Below are positions 11,038 through 22,576 of a stretch of DNA of 64,000 bases, in pieces. The DNA lies in assembly GCA_031772625.1 (NCBI GenBank), contig CM062815.1, positions 122,807,977-122,871,976 on the forward strand, given 5' to 3'. A program made the position numbers and the translations under genes. The notes below the pieces were generated by a model, which had not been told where the DNA came from, searched no databases, and was given only the letters and a program-made list of their open reading frames with translations. This DNA comes from Pinus tabuliformis. Taxonomy: Eukaryota; Streptophyta; Pinopsida; Pinales; Pinaceae. Position 1 is the first letter of the stretch. The number at the start of each line of letters is the position of its first letter.

Positions 11038-12773
11038 TGTTAGCTCTGCTACATTCTTCAGCATTTGGAGGACCAAATACTAGCTTGGCTATGTGTTTAC
11101 GCAGAAGAAGGGAGCTCGAGTGGTCGATTTCCTTCTCCTCCTTCATGTTTCATATACTTCCATAGCCCCATTGTCTCTATTTTCCTCCATTTTACCTCTA
11201 AAACGCTGTGAAAGTCCATGTTCTTTCGGCCCCCGAGCACTAAGTTTGAATCGTCATATAATCGGAATCACCTGACCGTGTGATTTTCCCCGTCACCACA
11301 GCCTTTTTACTGTGCGCTAAACCCCGTTTATTTCCCCGCCGTCCGATCGTTTGCCACGCGATCCGACGGCACACCTCCTGCGCCCGTAAGATGCCTGCGC
11401 ATTAACCCGCGGGGAAAGCAATTTTCCATCGCTCCCATCTGCCACTCGTCATCACCTGAATGGAATTGCTGGCCTCTGTACGAATACCGCTCATTCCCCG
11501 TAAGCGGTGCGATCAATACCGCCCTGCCACGCAAACCATTTTCCCCGGCCATTAATCCCCACGCATCTCTTCCACTTGATAGCCGTCGGATCTGTCCGCC
11601 CACGATCCGATGGCTCACGTTCGTCCATTCCTGTTTCCGCCCAATGCCTCCTGTAAACTGATCTCCGCCGTCCATCTGCGAGATCTGACGGCTCCTAATC
11701 ACTCCGCCCCGCTTCCTCCCAATGTCTCCTGCCGATAGATCTCCGCCGTCCATCCATGTGATACAACGGCTAACATTTATTCCCTGCCCTCCTTTCATTC
11801 CCCATGCAGTTTTTGTGTCTTTGGCCTGTCCCGTGCATCTGAAGGAAGAAGGCGGCCATTATTCAACACTCTGCGTAGTTAATCCTCAACCTCTGCATTC
11901 AAGAGCAGTGTGGCCGAAGGACGAGAAGGACATGCCTCAAGTAGATTATGGCATTTATTAGTTATGGAACTTCTTCAATATAACACTTCACTTGCTAGAG
12001 GAGTACAACAGAGTACCAGAGAATGTCAAATTCATTCATTGAAGCAGCAGATTGCAACAGAGACCCATATCAGATAGTTAAAGTGGTTGGTGGACCATTA
12101 TGACCCCTCCATGCATAGAATAGCAGAGCATTTTTGTAATCAACCTCTATATATACCTAGAAACAAGATGTGATGAGGGTTGATGGTTGTTGTTTTGATG
12201 TAAGGTTCAACTTCTAGAGACTGTAAATACTTTGATACTTGCAGCGTCTGGTCTTCATTTTCAGCTAATACAAGCTTCTTTAATTGCTCACTTTCCATTT
12301 CTGCTCTGTTCTAGGTTGTACCTGTTATGCATTTTTCATGTGCTCTTGATGTTTAGCATTAGAGGGGTTGTCATCCCACCTCTGTGTTAGAATCTAGTAT
12401 GTATCATTGAATGTGTTATGCAGGTTTATGTTTACTTAGTGCCAGAGAGTTGTCATCCTGTCTGTGCATTAGAAAATAGATTTGCAGACCTCTTTACTGG
12501 TTGCAGCCAACCATCACATGGTCTTGTGCATCTACTAGTGTGAGAAGTATTCTCCATGTTCACCTAATCCTCAAACTGTGAGTAATTGGTGGTCTAAAGC
12601 CTTGTAGTCTGGGGGTGCTCACCCATGTCTAGAGTTAAGCATAGTAGAAGTGGTTATCTGGTTTGAATATGCATCATTACTTCCATTTATCCATCTCCAA
12701 CATTTTGCTGAGTTTGTAATGTTCTCGAGCATCTCTGAGATACAACCTAGGAGAGTTTCTTGGGGTGATAATA
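11038..12773 (+). repeat. Element C 5' LTR
   Basis: It begins tgttagctctgctac and ends ggtgataata, where the partner ends ataaca. A TATA box, tatatata, lies at 12148-12155. Upstream, between about 11340 and 11780, are at least seven copies of an RATCYRACGGCT-like word on either strand, often as gatctccgccgtccatc. U5 ends with the block tacaacctaggagagtttcttgggg, which is shared with element J. Confidence 0.93.
12148..12155 (+). promoter_or_regulatory. Element C LTR TATA box
   Basis: The sequence tatatata is conserved at the same place in the 3' LTR (20101-20108). A TATA stretch occupies the corresponding place in element J. Transcription would be expected to begin some 30 bp downstream. Confidence 0.6.
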
Positions 12774-12778
12774 TTAGT

Positions 12779-12796
12779 TGGCGCCGTTGCCGGGGA
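12779..12796 (+). other. Element C primer binding site (tRNA-Asp type)
   Basis: The sequence tggcgccgttgccgggga lies five bases after the LTR. It is complementary to the 3' end of plant tRNA-Asp including the CCA. Confidence 0.9.
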
Positions 12797-12954
12797 GAGG
12801 AGATTGAAGCTTAGCTTCCCTGGGAGAATGACACAGTTTCAGATTTTGATGATAGACAAATTCTGGGCACATTTCTGGTTGTAATCATCTATCTGGCGAC
12901 TCTACTGGAGAACCTACCTGGTGGTGACTCCACGTTTCAGTTCTGGCTCAGTTT

Positions 12955-14700
12955 GTGAGGCATACCCGGAGAAATCCTCAGAAATCACCAGCTGACCCAG
13001 TGCCTGACCCTGAGAAGATTGTCAAGTTGAAGAAAACATCACAGAAAGGAGCATTAGGATCAGGAAAGCCTAAGAAAACTTATGCATCCCTGAGAGATAA
13101 GGTTATAGCTGAGGATATACAGTTTGAAGATTTAGAGCCCAGCACTATTAGTAAAGAAATTCTTTCAGAGATTAATAAAGCTCCTTGTCCATTTAGTTCC
13201 CCTTTGAATCTTAGTCCAAAGAAAGCTTCCCATACAGTCTAGAGCATCCCGTTGCTCTATCATCCATTACATTGCTTCAAACTACTCAATCTGCCAGCAT
13301 CCTCCCACATACCCCAGTCATGGTAGGACAACAAGCACCTACGAAGATGGAAAGAATTATAGCTGCTAGGTATGGACCCCTGGTCTTGCCTGCTCCTTTG
13401 AATGCCATCCCTGTAGGAGAGTATCAAAAACATATGCCCAAATTCACTGGTATAGAAGGAGTAACAGCTAAAGAACACCTTGAATCTTTTTATAGTTATG
13501 CTAATAACTTAGATATCAGTGAAGATGATGTGTGGATGAGAGTGTTTGTTCAGAGCCTTGATGGAGAAGCTACGAAGTGGTTCAGAGAATTACCCCATAG
13601 GTCCATAACAGACATTGAGGTGTTGGATGATGCATTCCTGAAGCAATGGGGAGATAGAAAAGACCTGCTCTACTACCATACAAAGTTTGGAAACCTAAAG
13701 AGGGAAAAAGGGGAATCTTTGCCTGATTTTAATAAAAGATTTAATCGTATGTATAGTAAGATACCAGCTAAGGTAAAGCCTACCCCTACCTCTGCCAAAT
13801 TCACTTATGCCAATTCTTTTGATTGATTTTTGCCTATTGTTGAGAGAAAGAAGATGTGCCACTCTAGCCGACATGCAGGATGCAGCACTAGAGGTGGAAT
13901 CCAATATTATGGCTGCAGAAAAGCTAAAAAGTCATGCTGATAGAAGGAGGCAGAGAGGTGAGGCTTCTTCTTCCTCTGCTTCATCTTCAGAACCCAAATT
14001 AGACAAAATGACTAAGATGATAGAGTCATTGGCTGCTGAAATATTTAAGTTGAAGGTTGAGCAAAATTCAGGAAAGACAAGGCTTCCAAACACATTTTCT
14101 CCAAGAAATTCGAATCCATTCAGAAGAGTAAATGAACAGTTGCAAATCATTCAGAGGGGTAAAGAAACAAATGAAGAACAAAAGGTTAAAGCTCCTTTCC
14201 AGAATGTAGTCATGGAGGAGGAACAGTTTGAAGATGAGGATGAAATTCACTGCATGGAAGATAAAGGCAGTGCTGCATTTTTGACATTGGCTGCATATGA
14301 AGAATCATTGCTGCAGGAACAAGACAGTCAAAGGTGGGACAGAGAAGCTGTTCTACAAACTGAGGAGCAGTGGAGATATAATCTGAGGTCAAATGCAAAA
14401 AATGTCAAGGAGAATCCTGCCCAAAGAGCTGTTGTCCAAACAGAGTCACAGAATATCAAACAGAGAAGACCAGCAGCTGACCCAGTCATCCTCAAAGCAC
14501 CAGTTCAAGAGGTAAGAGGTTCTGACAAGTTACCTTCCTCTTTCAACTTTGAGTCAGAAGTCCAGAAGTTAAAAATATCTGTGCCTCTAGTAGAGTTGGT
14601 AAAGAGTGAAGTGTTTAGAAAGCATATCCTTGAAGCTCTTGAGCTGGAAACCACACATACCTCCATTGACTCTATTAATTTGCAAGATAAAAAGCCTGTA
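12955..14700 (+). pseudogene. gag: Element C gag, broken
   Basis: This is the capsid-type structural protein remnant. The N-terminal part (12955-13241) is basic, and the ATG start is not clear because the first codon of this open stretch is GTG. It ends at a TAG at 13239-13241, where element J reads a glutamine codon. The gag core follows in another frame (13272-13826), with WMRVFVQSLDGEATKWFREL and a YHTKFGNLKREKGESLPDF stretch typical of gypsy gag. After a frameshift near 13826 the next frame continues with RERRCATLADMQDAALEVES and an acidic tail. I see no CCHC zinc knuckle between the core and the protease, in either C or J. Confidence 0.85.
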
Positions 14701-15060
14701 GTTGTGCTTAGCCCTATGATCGAACCTGCTGATAATAATTCTCCATCATTTTATGTCTCCTTGACCATTCATGACAAAATCCTCCACAATTGCCTGCTAG
14801 ACACGGGGGCTAGCCACAATTTGATGCCTAAAGCTATCATGGAAGAGTTACGCCTTGACATCACAAGACCATATCATGATTTATTCTCATTTGATTCAAG
14901 AAAGGTGAAATGTCTGGGATTGATCAAAGACCTGGCCATTACCCTAACTCAGCTGCCCATGAAGAGTATGATGATGGATATTGTGGTAGCAGATGTCCCT
15001 CCCAAGTTTAGCATGCCGCTGTCCAGGGTATGGATTAAGAGACTAGGTGGGACACTATAG
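14701..15060 (+). pseudogene. Element C aspartic protease domain
   Basis: This is a retropepsin-like domain continuous with the frame starting at 13807. The active-site motif is LLDTGASHNLMP near 14800, with the Asp-Thr-Gly triad intact (element J has DTR). Further on come the flap-like region and SFDSRKVKCLGL. The frame stops with TAG at 15058-15060 (GGTL then stop), where J reads Gln. The enzyme would cut the polyprotein. Confidence 0.85.
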
Positions 15061-15111
15061 AATGATCTATCTTATGCCACTGTCCCAGTTTTTTGAGGAG
15101 AAAGCAGGGGA

Positions 15112-15834
15112 TTGTACAGAGAAGCACACTTGGCATACATCATCAGTGATGAGAAGAATCCTACTAATCATCCCATATATGCTGTGGAGACTGATTTTGG
15201 AGCATGTATTCTCCAAATGGAAGAATCCCAAAAGGCCTTAATGCAAATCAGGAAACCAGTGAATCAGGCCGAAGGAGAGCGAGGAAGTCAGGTTTGGGAG
15301 ATGTTCTTTGATGGAGCATGTTCCAGGGAGACTGCAAGAGCAGGGGTGGTGCTGGTATCTCCAGAGCAAGAAAGCACACATCTGTCTTTCAAGCTAGCTT
15401 TCCAAGTCATAAACAATATAACAGAGTATGAGGCTCTGCTATTGGGCCTTAATGCAGCAAAAGACAGAAGAATCAGGAACATAAAGGTGTTTGGAGATGC
15501 TGATTTGATCATTCAGCAAGTAAACAGAACATTTCAGGAAAAGCACCCGAGGCTGAAAGCATACAGAGATGAGGTATGGAGACTCAAAGATTCCTTTGAT
15601 AATTTCTGTATTTCATATATCCCTAGAGTCAAAAACCAGCTTGCTGATTCCCTTGCTGTGTCTGCTAGCATGTTTATCCCTCCCATGCCTCCCAAACTAG
15701 TTTATGAAGTCCAAATGAAATATAGACCATCCTTTCCTGACAATGTCCACCATTGGAAAGTTTTTGAGGATGATTATGAGACAAATAGGTTTCTTCAAGT
15801 CATTGATGAATTTTTGAAAATGAAAATTGACTAA
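15112..15834 (+). pseudogene. Element C archaeal-type RNase H, upstream of RT
   Basis: This is a 240-codon open stretch between protease and RT. It has the full RNase H pattern of the archaeal/plant second type. The first acidic residue is in MFFDGAC, the glutamate in ITEYEALLLGL, the next aspartate in KVFGDADLIIQQ and the last in NQLADSLAVSAS. Such a domain degrades RNA in RNA-DNA hybrids during reverse transcription. In most dual-RNase H plant elements I know, it sits between the native RNase H and integrase. Here it is ahead of RT. The stretch is bounded by stops and frameshifts, so it is not linked in frame to the protease in this copy, but J shows the linked arrangement. Confidence 0.85.
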
Positions 15835-15846
15835 GAAAATGAAGCC

Positions 15847-17500
15847 TTGGAAGAAAACACCCAGTCCCAGCTTAGAAATAAAACTGGCAAAGAGAGCATT
15901 GTTCAGCTTCCCAACAATCATATTCCTAAGGGTTTAATTCCTCTAGAAAGACTGTTTGACCAGAATGATGTGCCTTACAAGGCTGCCCAAAAAGAAGATC
16001 AATCTGTAGTTCGTAAACATGATATAGGGAGTCCAGGGCAGCCTAGATACATAAATTTGTCTTCCCATCTGTCCGCTGACCAAATCTGAATATTGCAATC
16101 TAATGAAGCAATTTGCCGATGTCTTTGCCAGGGAATATAGTGACCTGAAAACATATGACAAGAAGATCATCCAACATAAAATCCCTCTAGAGAAAGATAC
16201 CATTCCTTTCAAGTAGAAGCTGAGACCTATAAACTCAATGCTCCTCCCTCTGATCGAAAAAGAAATAAAAAAACTGCTGGTTGCCAAAATCATAGTCCCT
16301 CTTAGATATTCAAAATGGGTAGCCAATTTGGTTGTGGTGAGGAAGAAAAGTGGAGAAACCAGACTCTATGTTGATTTCAGAAACTTAAACAAGTGCTCCA
16401 AGAAAGACAATTATCCCCTACCCAAGATGGAGCATTTGCTGCAAAAAGTCTCAGGGGCCAAAGTGATGTCTTTCCTGGATGGATTTTTAGGTTTTAATCA
16501 GGTTGTTGCGCATCCAGATGATCGGGAGAAGACTGCATTCACCACTCTTTGGGGCACTTTTATGTATTCCAAGATGCCTTTTGGGTTGATGAATGCTGGA
16601 GCTACCTTTCAGAGAGCTATGGACATAGCATTTGTGGGAGAGAAGGATAAGTTTGTCCTTATCTACCTTGATGACATAACAGTATACTCCAGCAGCCATA
16701 AAAACCATTTGTAGCATTTGAAAAAAGTGTTCCTGAAGTGCAGAAGGTTTGGGATTTTAGTCAATCCTAAAAAATCACAATTTGCTTTAGAAGAAGGCAA
16801 GCTGTTAGGACATGTTGTTTCTGCTGCAGGTGTCCGGATTGACCCAAAAAGAGTAAAAGTAATACAGTCCCTGTCTGTCCCGAGATCAAAGAAGGACATC
16901 CAGTGCTTTCTGGGCAAGATTAATTTTGTGAGGAGGTTCATACCAAAATTTGAAAAACTGGTGAAGCATATTACCTCCATGTTGAAGAAGGGGTCAGAAA
17001 TCAAATGGTCTGATGCAGCTAGAAAATCCTTTGAGTCCATTAAAAAAGCTATTATGGAGGCTCCCACTTTAATCAGTCCAGATTACAACAAGGAGTTCCA
17101 TATATTCTCTTTTGCCTCTGAAGACACCATTGCAGCAGTTTTATTGAAAGCAGATGAAGAAAGTTCAGAGCATTTGGTGGCATTTTTCAGCAAAACATTA
17201 AGGGATGCTGAGCTGAGGTATGATATTATGGAGAAACAAGCATATGCTCTTGTCAAGTCTTTGAAAGCTTTTAGAATTTACATCCTGCATTCCAAGATAA
17301 TTGCATATGTACCCTCTGTTGCAATAAAAGATGTCTTAACACAACCTGACGCTGATGGAAGAGGGGCTAAATGGATTGCAAAGATGATTGAATTTAATAT
17401 AGAATTGAAGCCCACCAAGCTTGTCAGAGGTCAGGGTCTTGCCAGACTATTAGCTGAAGAAAATTGCAGAACATTGAATATAAACCTCATGTGCTTGAAT
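15847..17500 (+). pseudogene. Element C reverse transcriptase and degenerate RNase H
   Basis: RT core motifs are readable. LVVVRKKSGETRLYVDFRNL precedes the catalytic region. MSFLDGFLGFNQ carries the first aspartate, MPFGLMNAGATFQ follows, and IYLDDITVYS carries the catalytic pair. Stops and shifts occur near 15832, 16087, 16214 and at 16714 (TAG after NHL). The following RNase H region has FSFASEDTIAAVL where the family has a VDAS-type catalytic Asp, and YVPS where TDH is usual. Two of its acidic residues are therefore missing. The same replacements occur in J, which suggests loss before these copies diverged. Confidence 0.88.
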
Positions 17501-18845
17501 TCAGAAAATGGTCAAACAGAAGAAAACGAAGCAGCTAAACCAGAGAGAAAGCAGTCTGTGGTAGAAAATATAGCTTCTTGTGATTGGTATTCTGCAATAG
17601 TTAAATTCTTGCTGAAGCTAGAAATCCCTCTAGGCTCAAGCACAAGTCAACTTAGAAATATTAAGCTTAGCGCAGCTAAATATTGCATTAACAAAAATTT
17701 GCTCTATTGGAGGGACCCATCTGGAATACTTTTGAGGTGTTCGGACAAAGAACAATCAATGAAAGTTATGCAGCAGTTTCATTCTAGCATGTGTAGAGGA
17801 CATCATTATTGGAAAACTACAACCCACAAAATCCTCAGAGCTGGTTACTATTGGCCCACCTTATTTTCTGATGATTTTCATTTGTTAAATCTTGTGACAG
17901 GTGCCAAAGATTTGAAGGGAAACAACAGTTGAAGTCCCTACCCTTAAACCCATACATGCAAAAGGACCTTTTCAGCAGTGGGGCTTGGATTTCATTGGAG
18001 AGATCAATCCACATTCTAGTGGCCATCACAGATGGATATTAGTAGCCACTGATTATTTTACCAAGTGGATTGAAGCAATCCCTACCAGAAAGGCTGATCA
18101 TAATGTGGTCATGAAGTTTTTGACAGAGCACATCTTTACCAGGTTTGGATGTCCACATAAATTAGTCACAGATAATGCAACAGCTTTCAGGGCAAAGAAA
18201 TTGGTGGAAATGTGTGATTCAATGGGTATTAATCTGGTTCATTCCACCTCATATTATCCTCAAGGCAATGGTCTAGTAGAATCCTCTAACAGAAGCCTAA
18301 TAAGGATAATCAAAAAGCTGTTGGAGGACAACAAAAGGAATTGGGATTCTAAGCTCAAGTATGCACTGTGGGCTGATAGAGTGACCATTAAGAAATCCAT
18401 AGGGAATTCTCCATTCAAGCTAGTGTATGGAACTGAGGCTGTATTCCCAATTCAGTTAACTCTCCCTGTGGCAAAGTTCTTGCAAGATGAACAAAATGAG
18501 GAAGAAGGCATGCCACGAAGGATCACTGGTTTGGAAGAGGTTCATCAAATCAGAGAATAGCTGGTTGAAAAGGCTGCAACACATCAAAAAAAGATCAAGG
18601 AATCTTTTGACAAAGGGACAAAAGCATATAATTTTCAGGTTGGAGACTTGATTCTGAAGTGGAATGCATTAAAGGAAAAGAAAGGCAATCATGGAAAGTT
18701 TGATGCTTTCTGGACAAGGCCTTTTATCATTTCTCAGATTCAAAAGAACAACACCTTCATACTGAAAAGAATGGGGGGAGAAGCAGTTTTTGATGGCCCA
18801 GTTAATGGGCGTTTTCTGAAAATTTATAAGGTCTTTTGGCCTTAA
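17501..18845 (+). pseudogene. Element C integrase
   Basis: This is an integrase remnant. An HHCC zinc-binding region lies at about 17770-17920, and its CX2C (SCDRCQ) is intact at the DNA level but reached through a frameshift. The catalytic core at 17985-18560 reads WGLDFIGEINPH, FGCPHKLVTDNATAF and GNGLVESSN, which gives D, D and E. A TAG at 18558-18560 separates the core from the C-terminal part (to 18845), which contains FQVGDLILKWNALKEKKGNHGKF. No chromodomain is present. The polyprotein end and the 3' LTR at 19004 are about 160 bp apart. Confidence 0.88.
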
Positions 18846-19003
18846 AATTGTAAATATTTGATTTAGTCTTAGTGTAGGTTCAATCAGACTCCATTCCCAA
18901 TGGAACACTAGGAAATTTTGTAAATTTGTTTTTCACAGGAAAGGTGTTGATCTGCAAGTTCTTGAGACCTCACAGGGAGGATCTCATCCCTAGAAGGAGC
19001 TAG

Positions 19004-20733
19004 TGTTAGCTCTGCTACGTTCTTCAGCATTTGGAGGACCAAATACTAGCTTGGCCATGTGTTTATGCAGAAGAAGGGAGCTCGTAGTGGTCGATTTCCT
19101 TCTCCTCCTTCATGTTTCGTATACTTCCATAGCTCCACTGTCTCTGTTTTCCTCCATTTTACCTCTAAAACGCTGTGAAAATCCATGTTCTTTCGGCCCC
19201 CGAGCGCTAAGTTTTAATCGTCATATAACAACAATCACCTGACCGTGTGCTTTTCCCCGTCACCACAGCCTTTTTCCCGCTCGCTAAACCCCGTTTATTT
19301 CCCCGCCGTCTGATCATTTTTCGCGCAATCCGACGGCATTCGCACCTCCCGCGCCCGTAAGATGCTCGCGCATTAACCCGCGGGGAAAGCAGTTTGCTGC
19401 TGGTCCCATCTGCCACATGTCATCACCTAAATGGAATCACTGGCCTCTGTACGAATACCGCTCATTCCCTGTAAGCGGTGCGATCAATACCGCCATGCTG
19501 CGCAAACCATTTTCCCCGGCCGTTAATCCTCGCGCATCTCTTCTGCAAGATAGCTGTCGGATCTGTCCACCCACGATCCGATGGTTCACGTTCGTACATT
19601 CTTGTTTTCGCCCAATGCCTCTTGTAAACCGATCTCCGCCGTCCATTTGCGAGATTCGACGACTCATAATCACTCCGCCCCGCTTCCTCCCAATGTCTCC
19701 CGCCGATAGATCTCCGCTGTCCATCCATGTGATCGAACGGCTAACATTTATTCCCTACCCTCCATTCATTCCCCATGTAGTTTTCATGTCTTTGGCCTGT
19801 CCTGTGCATCTGAAGGAAGAAGGCGGCCAGTATTCAGCACTCTGCACAGTTAATCCTCAACCTCTGCATTCAAGAGTAGTATGGTTGAAGGATGAGAAGG
19901 ACATGCCTCAAGTAGATTATGGCATTTATTAGTTGTGGAACTTCTTCAATATAACACTTCACCTGCTCAAGGAGAATGTCAAATTCATTCATTGAAGCAA
20001 TAGATTGCAACAGAGACCCATATCAGATAGTTAAAGTGGTTGGTGGACCATTATGACCCCTCCACACATAGAATAGCAGAGCATTTTTGTAATCAACCTC
20101 TATATATACCCAGAAACAAGATGTGATGAGGGTTGATGGTTGTTGTTTTGATGTAAGGTTCAACTTATAGAGACTGTAACTACTTTGATACTTGCAGCGT
20201 CTGGTCTTCATTTTCAGCTAATACAAGCTTCTTTTGCTGTTAATTGCTCACTTTCCATTTCTGCTCTGTTCTAGGCTGCACCTATTATGCATTTTTCATG
20301 TGCTCTTGATGTTTAGCATTAGAGGTGCTGTCATCCCACCTCTGTGTTAGAATCTAGTATGTATCATTGAATGTGTTATGCAGGTTTCTATTTACTTAGT
20401 GCCAGAGAGTTGTCATCCTGTCTGTGCATTAGGAAATAGATTTGCAGACCTCTTTACTGGTTGCAGCCGGCCATCACATGGTCTTGTGCATCTGCTGGTG
20501 TGATCAATATTCTCCATGTTCACCTAATCCTCAAACTGTGAGTAATTGGTGGTCTAAAGCCTTGTAGTCTGGGGGTGCTCACCCATGTCTGGAGTTAAGC
20601 ATAGTAGAAGTGGTTATCTGGCTTGAATATGCATCATTCCTTCCATTCATCCATCTCCAACATTTTGTTGAGTTTGTAATGTTCCCGAGCATCTCTGAGA
20701 TACAACCTAGGAGAGTTTCTTGGGGTGATAACA
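19004..20733 (+). repeat. Element C 3' LTR
   Basis: This 1730-bp copy is the partner of 11038-12773. It is preceded by a purine-rich tagaaggagctag. The end ataaca is followed by the second TGTCT target copy. Differences from the 5' LTR include numerous substitutions and small indels, several of them C to T at CpG sites. Confidence 0.93.
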
Positions 20734-20873
20734 TGTCTTAATATCGCGAGCATACTAAGACCTTGAAGCCTCAAATCCAAATCCAGGCAAGAAGTACTCT
20801 TCTATCATATCTATGTGCAAATTGTTGGAACATTTCTTTAAATATCCATGAGCCCTAGTTTAAGATCAATTGC
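20734..20873 (+). other. Element B interior fragment between C and D
   Basis: About 135 bp of B's interior lies between the insertion points of C and D, flanked by C's second target copy (20734-20738) and D's first (attgc, 20869-20873). Nothing recognisable is encoded. Confidence 0.7.
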
Positions 20874-22204
20874 TGATGAAAAGGAAAACTGCAGTGAGGC
20901 AATTTCCCTTTCATTTCATAATATCCTTACATGAACCTGTGGGTTATGGCCCACCTATACAAATCAGAAGCGTTTGAATGGCGTACTTCCCCTAAAACCC
21001 GAAAATTAACAAACAACGAAAATGCATGGAAACCCGACAATGAACACCAGTCCCACTCTGGATGCCGAAGATCGGACTTCAAAAGAAATCAAACTCCCAA
21101 TCATAATTCGTCAGGTCCACTCTTTCCCAAGCCTTATCGGCTTCAATCTCCGTCGTTAATCTGCTACCCAATCCGATGGTTTACGCTTAGCCTGATCACC
21201 AAACAGTCCGCTCGATCTCCACCGTTCAATCAACTATCTTTGATCCAACAGTTAATAGCCATATCGCATGAGCCACTTGCACGAGGATTACCCGCCGATA
21301 AAGTGGTTTTCTCTCTCCTGCGGCGTGCTACATGTCGACTGATAAATGGAATCGGGTGACCACCCCAAATTACCACTTACCACTTAGAGCCCGCGTGATA
21401 AACCATTTCCTGTTATGAAACTACTTTTCTTGCGCATTAACGCTCACACATTTTACCCACGCGATAACCATCGATCTAACGGATCTGTTGATCTGATGAT
21501 CCAGATCAACTTTCGGCGATTCCTCACCTTCCGCCATTACTATGCGTCGATCTAACTTTCCGACGGTTCCCATTCTTTTCTGCTAACGCCATTGATCCTC
21601 TGCGTATTTATGGAATTTGTTTTAAAGCACAGTTCCACTCTGCCATCTCTGTTCTCATGACACACCATACAACAATAACTCGCTTAACCTTGGATCGCCA
21701 TTGATCCTTACAGTGATCGATGGTCAATCAAACCTGCAACACGGAATATTCAGACTATTTATGAAACAACACATAGACGCACAATTTCAACACAAAGCAC
21801 ACTTTTATTTTATATAGAATAGTTACAATCTAAGGCATTTCAGCCTTGGCACAAGTTCTCCTTCGACTACATTGTATCCCACACTCTGTTTTCAAAGTTT
21901 TTTTTTTCCCTCTATATCTCACTCTCACACACACAAACTCTATTTATATAAGAAATTACAAAAGGCGTGGATCATCTAAGATCCACAATTTCCTCCCACA
22001 ATCATTCAATCATATCCCTAATCTCTCGTTATGCATACATGGCAAATAATTACATTAATTAAGTCTTCTAGAGACTTATCAATTCCATCAAATTAGCTCG
22101 TTTTTAACAGAAATTTGCTCCCGGTTTACATGATTGTCCACGTCTCCTCCTCCATAACTTTGGATTCCGAATTTGATTAAGAGTGCTCAGATGCTCCTGC
22201 ATCA
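20874..22204 (-). repeat. Element D 3' LTR
   Basis: It begins tgatgaaaagg and ends ctcctgcatca. On the minus strand a TATA box (tatataaata) lies at 21941-21950, next to a CA-rich run. Between 21130 and 21570 there are several gatctccaccgttcaatc- or gatctaacggatc-like words of the same type as in elements C and J. Confidence 0.88.
21941..21950 (-). promoter_or_regulatory. Element D LTR TATA box
   Basis: The minus strand reads TATATAAATA. The corresponding site in the split right LTR (near 34255-34266) is partly altered. Confidence 0.55.
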
Positions 22205-22576
22205 GATTCCCGAGGCACAAAAATTTATGACCTCCTGGTCATATGCTTCTCCTTAATCCCATAGAAATTCTACCCACTTCCTCAGTGGAACTGCCTTCAT
22301 GATCTTTTTGTGAGCTGCAACAAAACCTCTGCAGTAACAGTGTTCTCTGCTACACGATACCTCACCAAGCTTCTCTCTTAGCTTAGTCTTTCGGCATCTC
22401 TCTGGTTCTCTCTTTTGTGAACCATTGAAGCACTCCATGCTCTAGGATGCTGCAATCTTCTCACCTTCTTCTAAAGACCACAACCTCACCAGTCTTTAAC
22501 ATAATTGTACCTCCTTCTTTCACACACAAAATCTTCTTTCTTCTCGCAGGAAACCTTTCCCTGCTTTGATACCACT
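22205..22576 (-). other. Element D interior with small reading frame
   Basis: Only 372 bp separates the LTRs. On the minus strand a 61-codon frame (22253-22438) starts MECFNGSQKREPERC and ends KWVEFLWD. It resembles no domain I can name with confidence; it could be a leftover fragment of a pol end. The primer site TGGTATCAAAGCAGGG lies at 22559-22574. Confidence 0.6.

Larger units (their letters stand above)
11038..20733 (+). mobile_element. Element C: full-length Ty3/gypsy element (Tat-like, dual RNase H)
   Basis: The LTRs are 11038-12773 (1736 bp) and 19004-20733 (1730 bp). The perfect 5-bp target duplication TGTCT lies at 11033-11037 and 20734-20738. The primer site tggcgccgttgccgggg matches the 3' end of plant tRNA-Asp. 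Domain order along the interior is gag, aspartic protease, archaeal-type RNase H, reverse transcriptase, degenerate gypsy RNase H, integrase. Integrase behind RT defines Ty3/gypsy. The extra RNase H and tRNA-Asp primer suggest the Tat/Athila side of the family. Several stops and frameshifts break the polyprotein. Element J on the opposite strand is a better preserved relative. Confidence 0.93.

Noticed and set aside
11328..11798. 156-codon minus-strand frame inside element C's 5' LTR
   Set aside because: It lies wholly in the GC-richer U3 of an LTR, and the 3' LTR carries a shorter, differently broken version. Composition (Gly/Arg/Asp) follows the repeated gatctccgccgtcc words. No protein motif is visible.
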